Assembly: GCA_035235625.1 (NCBI GenBank)
Contig: CP141143.1
Span: 32,535,178 to 32,599,177 of the forward strand
Reading direction: 5' to 3'
Length of the DNA stretch: 64,000 nucleotides
Origin: Saururus chinensis
Taxonomy: Eukaryota; Streptophyta; Magnoliopsida; Piperales; Saururaceae
In this document: piece by piece, positions 60,101 through 64,000 of the stretch
Numbering within the stretch: the stretch's first letter is position 1
Layout of the letters: every line of letters starts with the position of its first letter
The notes under the pieces: generated by a model
The model's database searches: none
What the model was told of the DNA's origin: nothing
Seen by the model: only the letters and a program-made list of their open reading frames with translations
Translations under genes and position numbers: made by a program

Positions 60101-63100
60101 CGGCACACCTGATTAGGCTTATAAGGGAAACAGGATGCAGAGTCACCATTTAAGAAAACATTGTTTACATCCATCTGATGTAGGGTCCAAATCAAGTTGG
60201 ATTGAACTCACCGAAAATATGATAATTAAAAAGGAGGGACTTAGATCAAGTTAGATCCATTAAGAGCGAAGATCAAAGGGTGTTTGTGGATGAAGAAAAT
60301 AAGGAGTGATGGCAGGGGTATTTTCTACATTTATTAAAGAAGATTATGGTAATGGTCATGATATTGGGTCTAGTCTTAGTAATGATAGAACCTATTTTAG
60401 GAGATTTAGAGTAGAGAGGAGGTAGAAGTAGCCTTAAAGAAAATGAGGAAAGTTAAAGCCTTAGGACCATAGAATCCCATATTGGATATCAGAGATTTAT
60501 TGATATGCTAGAGATACAAGAAATTGGAAATATGTCAGAGATATATTGGAGAAGTAGTGGAAAATAATATAGGTGGCCAAAAAGGATTTTGAACGTGTAT
60601 TTTCACAATCTAACATTTTAAGTAGTAGTTCTAATTTTTTACAGAATTAGGGTCACGAAAATATACTTGTATTAACATAGCTTGTGATAGTGGTGATCTA
60701 ATAAAGTCTATCCCAGTAGAAATGCATATTAGCATCTACAAACACTAATGTTAGTCCCAAACAAGCTGTAAATCATAAGAATACACGTTTGTGACTTAAT
60801 AAACACAAAAGAGTAGAAAACATGAGGAACTTGTAGGTTTTTGCTTTCCTCTATAACCATTAGTAGAGATGATGACTTCCATTGGCCAGAACTGTTGAGA
60901 AAGGTCATCCTCCATATAAAGTTACATCCTCAGTCTCAGAACTCTCATGGTGTGATACGGCTCGGAAAAATAATTCCAGCGGGCCGAAGATCACAAGAAA
61001 TAGACTTCAAGAGCATAAATTATGACCCTGCTAAGCATGGCATATAAGTAGGGCCCAGTCAGAATGTACAAGTTAACGACCACACATGACTCTCATTTGA
61101 TAGAGCTTGATGAGATGAATTCAATGCCACAAAAAACTTGCAAATCTGAGTTTGCAAGGGTAAGATGTGACTTTTGGAAGTTCCAGCGAGGAAAATGGGT
61201 GTATGGGGCCCAATACGCATCCATGTGGGCTCTTTTTATTAAAAATGTTTTTTTTTTCCGGTTTTAGCCACATGAATCCTTTTATTAGAAAAATTACAAT
61301 AGATTGCGAAATATCAATATATATTGTCATTATCTTGCGACAAATTGGTGAGATATAAAATATAGTTAAAAAAAGTGAATTCCATAGTATCAAGTATCGG
61401 TTTATTGGCTGATAGCAATATATCAAATTGCCGATATATTGCCAATAAAGTATTCCCTGGTTAGAATTGGATGGAATTCCTGTTAAAGTTCGAAACTCTT
61501 TGAGAGGTGTTAGTTTATCTTTTTATTTTAGGTTGTTTAACAATTTATATAGAAGTGAAAGAGTGAGAAGTAGGGACTTAGATCATGGTAGATGCGTTAT
61601 GAGCAAAGATCAAAGCATGATAGCAAAAGATAAGGATATTAATGAGAGATGGCTGGGGTATTTCAACATTTAATTGAATGAAGATTGTAGTAATGGTCTT
61701 GAGATTGCATCTAGGCCTAGTAAGGATATAACCTATTTTAGAGTAGAGGAGGTTGGAGCCTTAAAGAAGATGAGGAAAGATGAAGCCTTAGGACTGGATA
61801 GAATTCGTATTGAAGTTGGAAGTCTCTTGGGGGTGTTAGCTTAATTGGTTGGCTAGGTTGTTTAACAATATATAGATAAACTTAATTTAGCTGAAATGAG
61901 GATGTTAAGGTAGATGCATGGGATAAGTAGGAGGAATATGATTAGAAATGAGTATATTCCTCGAAACTTAGGGATAACACTCTTAGGGGAGAATCTTAAG
62001 GAGTTTAGGCTGTGTTGGTATGTACATGTTCAAAATAGACCAGGGGAGGCCCTATTGAGAAGGTTGGATAGGATGTAAGTGGAAGAGGCCAAAAGGTTGG
62101 GAGGGAGACCTCGTTGGACTTTGATGGAGTTAATAAAGAAAGATATGATTATGCTATCTCTTATAAAGAGTTAGCACAAAATAGGCTAGAGTGGAGGTGT
62201 AAGATTCGTGTCACCGACCACAAAATGTTGGGAAAAGGTGCTTCTTGATTACAATAATTTTGACAATTTAGTTATAAGAGAAAGAAATGACTAACAGGAA
62301 AATGAAGACCAAAGTAGTGGAGCTAAACGAGAAAAAGTTCATGATTTAGTTGCTATTGCTGGAGAAGATTAGCATAAATACCCTGCATGGATGACCCTGT
62401 GCATCCTATATGTAATTGCTTTCCTTGGGGCTGATTTTACCTTTGGCTGGGATGTTCTTATAGTAACCCCCCCAATCTCTCTAAACTTTGGTCGATTGCA
62501 GTGCCACATGTTTCCAGTGTGAAATTGGGATTTGAGGCATTTTTCGCAATGCTTTTATAAAGCATTGAGTGAGTACTACTACATCACAATTTTGGTAGTA
62601 TTTGTTCTCATTGGCCTACCTAAACATAAGGGCAGGTGGCACGTTTTGATGCAGTGAAGATGGACAGAAACAATAACACAGCAACACACAACCAACAAAG
62701 ATTTATAATCGAACTGTAAACAGATGACGGATCTCTATTAACTTTTGAATCCACAAGCAAGTATGCCTTCTAATCCATGAAGGTTACAAAAAGAGAAAAT
62801 AGAACTGAATACACTGTTCCAAGCTCAAAGCCATGAGCAAACAAAGGAAATTTCTGGAAGAAAAATTCAAATTCAATTTGCTGTGCTTACTCCCCTTTTC
62901 CCCCACTACTTATCCTCTCTGGAATAACCGTCTCTGACAGTGTAACAAACTTTCAGCAAAATGACAAGATTACCCTTCCCATTTGCCCTGACTAAAGGTT
63001 CTCTAAAGGCCTGGACAAAAATGCCCGTTTCAACCTTATGAAGGAATAAACAGCTGGACATGCTGTAAAACAGAATTCAATCATATTAATCTGTGACAAT

Positions 63101-64000
63101 CTGTGACAAGCTGAAAGGACTAAAATACCTCTCTGCATCACGTTTTGTTGTCTTGCATGTGCGCTTCTGTTTAAGATACATATTCTCATACTCATAGTAG
63201 TGAAATTCACTTTGAAGTTTTATTTGTGCCTTTTCATTTTGGCTTAAGCTTCTCTCTTTTTTCTATATAGTACTTGGTGTGGTTAATATAAATAGTAGTC
63301 CCTTGCCTAATAGCATGACCTTCTTGGGGAAGTGGTTTAACTTCTGTATTAATCCTCTGGCAATACTTATTTAAGATTGATATTGTAAGAATTTGGGTAC
63401 AGCTTGACTCACGGTTCAGTTATAGAAATTTTAAGTCAATAATCTTGCAGAGGCAGTTGTGTAATTTTGCTATTAATTTGTCTGTTTCTTCTTGGATGTT
63501 TACCTAGTTTTGTTGCATCCTCTAGTTTCGGTAATTTTGGTATTATGGATATGAATCCAATGCATTCTAAGTGGATTCAGATGAATTATTATTTTGTTTA
63601 AGTCTCAGAATGGAACTGCAAATACTTGGTGGACTCCTTTGACAGGATTTTTTGAATTTTTATCTCCTAGAGTTTTTAAGTTGATAGGGTTTAAATTTTT
63701 GCCTCATGGACATGGTAGGAGAGAGGCAGAACCTTCCATAATTTATGCCTGTCCTTTACATATTTTTTTATCTCACATGTTTCTCATAACCAAAAATGTT
63801 CTTTATGGATTTGGACATCTGCAAGCTACATTGAGTTCTACAGAGGCCAGTTCTGTCTAAGTTATGTTTAATAATTTTACTCTTATATTCCAGGGCCCTA
63901 TAGGATGGCATTCAATAATGGGTGCATCATATTCCAGGGATATCTTTGTTGACGGAGGAATGTATCCTAATAGTGCTGGAAATGGGAGTAACGGGGATAG
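35981..64000 (+). CDS. SPG11-like: Spatacsin-like protein gene (plant SPG11 homologue), partial at 3' end
   Basis: Twelve exons join in phase: 35981-36167, 36246-38303, 43544-43619, 44712-44834, 44963-45215, 45420-45911, 45995-46180, 46460-46759, 56089-56736, 57582-57975, 58070-58212 and 63894-64000+. They give about 1655 codons with no stop. The order of conserved blocks is that of the large plant spatacsin protein: [82 protein letters not shown] and [14 protein letters not shown]. The conserved spatacsin C-terminal domain should lie beyond the edge. In animals spatacsin works with spastizin and AP-5 in lysosome reformation; the plant role is poorly known. The start ATG at 35981 was chosen because an acceptor lies just upstream and homology begins nearby. 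Introns of 5.2, 9.3 and 5.7 kb hold transposons. Confidence 0.85.
36246..38303 (+). CDS. SPG11-like: Spatacsin-like exon 2
   Basis: 2058 bp, the largest exon. Acceptor TTTAAACAG|GC after a 78-bp intron; donor CTAAATG|GTGAGA, phase 1. It encodes the N-terminal part with a WD-like [14 protein letters not shown] stretch and [17 protein letters not shown] at the end. The open frame that continues past the donor to 38425 is intron. Confidence 0.85.
39889..40299 (+). mobile_element. Copia-like LTR with primer site, fragment
   Basis: A TGTAAGACC start, a pyrimidine-rich CTTCTCTCCCCACTTCTCTC tract, and TATGGTGTCAGAGA at about 40287-40299 resemble a copia 5' LTR followed by a Met-tRNA primer site (TGGTATCAGAGC, two mismatches). 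No coding domain follows. Confidence 0.4.
40374..40611 (-). repeat. Copia family C LTR fragment
   Basis: On the minus strand it begins TGTTACAGTATTG at 40611. It shares AGTGAAGGGCTGACCAAT and CTAGCCCTTAATA with 57050-57200, and the GAACTCTCTATATTG region with 41809-41970 and 42764-43035. Confidence 0.5.
40930..41105. repeat. GATATATCTCAGAT-rich palindromic cluster
   Basis: Dense overlapping copies of GATATATCTCAGAT and its complement, followed by TTGCGAACCATGGATC. A similar cluster with TTGCAAACCATGCAT occurs at 41990-42110, and weaker ones at 60480-60555 and 61300-61450. Probably a dispersed palindromic repeat. Confidence 0.45.
41809..41970 (-). repeat. Copia family C LTR fragment
   Basis: TGATAGAATTAGGGCATG and TTTGAGAGGAA open a stretch that matches 42764-42960, including CTAATAAGAACAAAAGACTC. 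Confidence 0.5.
42764..43035 (-). repeat. Copia family C LTR fragment
   Basis: Starts ATGATAGAATTGGGGCTTG and contains CTAATAAGAACAAAAGACTC and TTACAAAATAAGATTAAACA, matching the other family C copies in this gene. Confidence 0.5.
43544..43619 (+). CDS. SPG11-like: Spatacsin-like exon 3
   Basis: 76 bp. Acceptor CATGGTAG|GT; donor GAGCA|GTGAGA, phase 2. Encodes [18 protein letters not shown], which follows directly on exon 2 in plant homologues. Confidence 0.8.
43892..44275. mobile_element. MITE-like element, copy 1, in intron 3
   Basis: Inverted ends ACAAGGTTAGCAATC (43898-43912) and GATTGCTAACCCTGT (44255-44269) bound about 370 bp with no coding frame. A diverged relative of similar size and order lies at 48811-49163. 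The interior shares ATTAATATAAAACA and GGGGTGGGAG. Confidence 0.6.
44712..44834 (+). CDS. SPG11-like: Spatacsin-like exon 4
   Basis: 123 bp. Acceptor GATGCAG|A; donor TCAAA|GTATTT, phase 2. Encodes [19 protein letters not shown]. Confidence 0.8.
44963..45215 (+). CDS. SPG11-like: Spatacsin-like exon 5
   Basis: 253 bp. Acceptor TTCCTGCAG|A; donor GGACTG|GTATGT, phase 0. Encodes [19 protein letters not shown]. Confidence 0.85.
45420..45911 (+). CDS. SPG11-like: Spatacsin-like exon 6
   Basis: 492 bp. Acceptor TTAATACAG|GTA; donor TTGAAG|GTCAGT, phase 0. Encodes [19 protein letters not shown] and [10 protein letters not shown]. Confidence 0.85.
45995..46180 (+). CDS. SPG11-like: Spatacsin-like exon 7
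   Basis: 186 bp. Acceptor GATCATAG|GGT; donor ATTGAG|GTGAAA, phase 0. Encodes [20 protein letters not shown] to RILLIE. Confidence 0.9.
46460..46759 (+). CDS. SPG11-like: Spatacsin-like exon 8
   Basis: 300 bp. Acceptor CTGTAAAG|AGG; donor GACCGT|GTAAGT, phase 0. Encodes [12 protein letters not shown] to [12 protein letters not shown]. The next intron is 9.3 kb. Confidence 0.85.
47065..47190 (+). repeat. AGCTGA/AGCTTGACTC-rich repeat
   Basis: GCTGTTAGCAAGCTGACCC, AGCTTGACTCAGCTC and TCCGAGCTGAGTTTG recall the element at 29716-29921, in more diverged form. Confidence 0.35.
48811..49163. mobile_element. MITE-like element, copy 2, in intron 8
   Basis: Same order of motifs as 43892-44275: AATATAAAACA, AGGGGTGGGAGTGATCTCGG, AATTGATCTCAGCAAGATCTC and a right end AGATTGCTAACCTTGTT. 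The left end is degenerate. It lies about 130 bp left of the Ty3 element. Confidence 0.5.
49295..49819 (-). repeat. 3' LTR of family G, copy 2
   Basis: Runs from TGATGCAGCACAATC to CTCTACGTCA on the plus strand. Shares GATTCCAGGAAAATTACAAA, GAATCCACAAGC and AAGAAGCACTATCC with the partner at 54165-54646. Confidence 0.85.
49869..51107 (-). pseudogene. Family G integrase, copy 2
   Basis: Pieces in minus order: the H2C2-side region ([26 protein letters not shown]) at 50847-51107, the catalytic core start ([24 protein letters not shown]) at 50495-50698, and the C-terminal region ([27 protein letters not shown]) at 49869-50210. No chromodomain is apparent after the last piece. The frames are disconnected, so the gene is dead. 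Confidence 0.8.
51400..52370 (-). pseudogene. Family G RT region, copy 2
   Basis: [22 protein letters not shown] with [14 protein letters not shown] (51588-51797) is the RT fingers and palm start. Upstream frames at 52070-52370 match the pre-RT part of copy 1. The catalytic loop region is largely lost. Confidence 0.7.
52440..52883 (-). pseudogene. Family G zinc knuckle and protease, copy 2
   Basis: [19 protein letters not shown] is the gag knuckle with the second Cys changed to His. Further on, near 52490, the retropepsin motif [11 protein letters not shown] is intact, followed by a stop after SVI. Confidence 0.7.
53066..54126 (-). pseudogene. Family G gag, copy 2
   Basis: Starts [12 protein letters not shown] at 54126 with a Gln-rich N-terminus. 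Later come [49 protein letters not shown] and NIIESEA, the Ty3 gag core. At least one frameshift separates the N-terminal (53896-54126) and core (53066-53614) frames. Confidence 0.75.
54143..54160 (-). other. Primer-binding-site region of family G, copy 2
   Basis: The minus strand reads TGGCACCGTCTGTGGGAA, resembling the TGGCGCCGTCTGTGGGAA seen after many plant Ty3 5' LTRs. Copy 1 has the same site with three differences at 33917-33934. Confidence 0.6.
54165..54646 (-). repeat. 5' LTR of family G, copy 2
   Basis: Matches 49323-49819 but lacks the first 28 bp (plus-strand coordinates) present in the partner LTR. The outer end CTCTACATCA abuts the TGCTG duplication. Confidence 0.8.
56089..56736 (+). 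CDS. SPG11-like: Spatacsin-like exon 9
   Basis: 648 bp. Acceptor TTATGCAG|ATA; donor GCCACA|GTAAGG, phase 0. Encodes [20 protein letters not shown] to [13 protein letters not shown]. Confidence 0.9.
56879..57200. repeat. Inverted pair of copia family C LTR fragments in intron 9
   Basis: The left arm (56879-57022) begins TGTTACAG. The right arm (about 57057-57200) ends CTATAACA, the reverse complement of a TGTTATAG start. The arms are about 140 bp and closely matched, for example TTTATATTTATTCTTATTTT against its exact complement. About 34 bp separate them. A transcript of the gene would contain a long hairpin here before splicing. Confidence 0.75.
57582..57975 (+). CDS. SPG11-like: Spatacsin-like exon 10
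   Basis: 394 bp. Acceptor TGTTCCAG|GGA; proposed donor AAAAA|GTTGGT, phase 1. Encodes [19 protein letters not shown] and [14 protein letters not shown]. The donor is weak, but it restores the frame of exon 11. Confidence 0.8.
58070..58212 (+). CDS. SPG11-like: Spatacsin-like exon 11
   Basis: 143 bp. Acceptor CTTTGTAG|TG; donor GTCCAG|GTACTT, phase 0. Encodes [12 protein letters not shown] and [20 protein letters not shown], highly conserved in plant homologues. Confidence 0.85.
58617..58916 (-). repeat. Copia 3' LTR, minus strand
   Basis: On the minus strand the LTR starts TGTTAAGAATATATTTGCTC at 58916, preceded by the polypurine tract GTTTGAAGGGGG (58917-58928). It is related in its first 80 bp to the inverted pair in intron 9. 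Confidence 0.6.
59960..60195 (-). pseudogene. Ty1/copia reverse transcriptase fragment
   Basis: [14 protein letters not shown], then [14 protein letters not shown] and PRAWYDKF, are the hallmark blocks of copia RT (usual forms are QMDVKNAFLNG and LKKALYGLKQAPRAWY). It lies at the correct side and orientation of the LTR at 58617-58916, so both probably belong to one decayed element. Confidence 0.75.
60228..60490 (+). pseudogene. RTE-type LINE fragment 1
   Basis: It is similar to 61560-61810. Shared phrases include AGGGACTTAGATCA, GGGGTATTT, ACCTATTTTAG, AGTAGAG and AAAATGAGGAAAGTTAAAGCC. Translation recalls the start of the RT domain of plant RTE-type LINEs (EV..ALKKM..GKA.GPD). Frame broken. 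Confidence 0.5.
60960..61090 (+). repeat. Fragment related to the 2-kb LTR
   Basis: AAATTATGACCCTGCTAAGCATGGCATATAAGTAGGGCCCA, taken in parts, aligns with 21935-22010 (AGTTATGACCTCGGGAAGCATGCCATATGGGCAGGACCCA). This suggests a decayed relative of the solo LTR at 21771-23786. Confidence 0.4.
61560..62230 (+). pseudogene. RTE-type LINE fragment 2, with 3' end
   Basis: Readable blocks are [25 protein letters not shown] and, near the 3' end, [31 protein letters not shown] and [16 protein letters not shown]. The last set is typical of the C-terminus of plant RTE LINEs (MLRWMCG..R.D.I.NE, RW.GHV..RP, GRP..TW). The middle of the RT domain is deleted and stops are present. Confidence 0.7.
62647..63140 (-). 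mobile_element. Solo LTR of Ty3 family G in intron 11
   Basis: 494 bp from TGATGCAGTGAAG to CTCTCTGCATCA, with a perfect target duplication CGTTT (62642-62646 and 63141-63145). Its sequence matches the family G LTRs at 33939-34424 and 49295-49819 in the same orientation. No internal genes remain. Confidence 0.85.
63894..64000 (+). CDS. SPG11-like: Spatacsin-like exon 12, cut by the window edge
   Basis: Acceptor TATTCCAG|GGC. Encodes GPIGWHS, matching the conserved GPLGWQS that follows the preceding exon in homologues. The exon runs past 64000. Confidence 0.8.

Larger units (their letters stand above)
58213..63893 (+). other. Intron 11 (5.7 kb)
   Basis: GT-AG intron containing a minus-strand copia remnant (58617-60195), LINE fragments (60228-60490, 61560-62230), a piece related to the 2-kb LTR (60960-61090) and a family G solo LTR (62647-63140). 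58290-58610 and 63150-63890 show no recognised features. Confidence 0.75.

Overview
This window looks like nuclear DNA of a flowering plant with a repeat-rich genome. The evidence is Ty3/gypsy, Ty1/copia, MULE and RTE-type LINE remnants of plant type, GT-AG introns of up to 9.3 kb, and one recognisable host gene, a homologue of the large plant spatacsin protein (the SPG11 family). There are no bacterial features, rRNA, tRNA or CRISPR. The species cannot be named from sequence alone.

Layout. Positions 1-28300 are a graveyard of nested transposons: a partial minus-strand LTR (to 2713); a TIR element of about 1.16 kb; an AT-rich stretch ending in a copia-like polypurine tract; a 3.8-kb solo LTR with a perfect 5-bp target duplication (7160-10968); several copies of a second LTR-like family (11472-13960, 21230-24296, 24297-25130), one of them split by a 2-kb solo LTR; an Athila-like Ty3 element on the minus strand (about 15455-21057); and, inserted inside its gag zinc knuckle, a 2968-bp LTR element (15618-18585) that carries a piece of a host subtilisin-like protease. 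A decayed MULE transposase with a plant mobile domain follows (25140-27640).

Positions 28300-28906 are a GC-rich, promoter-like and 5'UTR-like block. Positions 35981-64000 hold the first twelve coding exons of the spatacsin-like gene on the plus strand, about 1655 codons, running off the right edge. All splice phases join correctly and no coding lesion was seen, so the gene appears functional. Its introns carry one Ty3 family three times, always antisense to the gene (a truncated copy in the presumed 5' intron, a full-length copy in intron 8, a solo LTR in intron 11), plus copia LTR fragments, a copia RT fragment, MITE-like elements and two LINE fragments.

The most unusual items are the subtilase-carrying LTR element with a 570-codon open frame, the MULE with a mobile domain, the Trp-to-stop decay pattern in two unrelated transposons, and the repeated antisense insertion of one Ty3 family into one gene. 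Exon borders, target duplications and motifs were read by eye. Family identities rest on remembered conserved motifs, with no database search.
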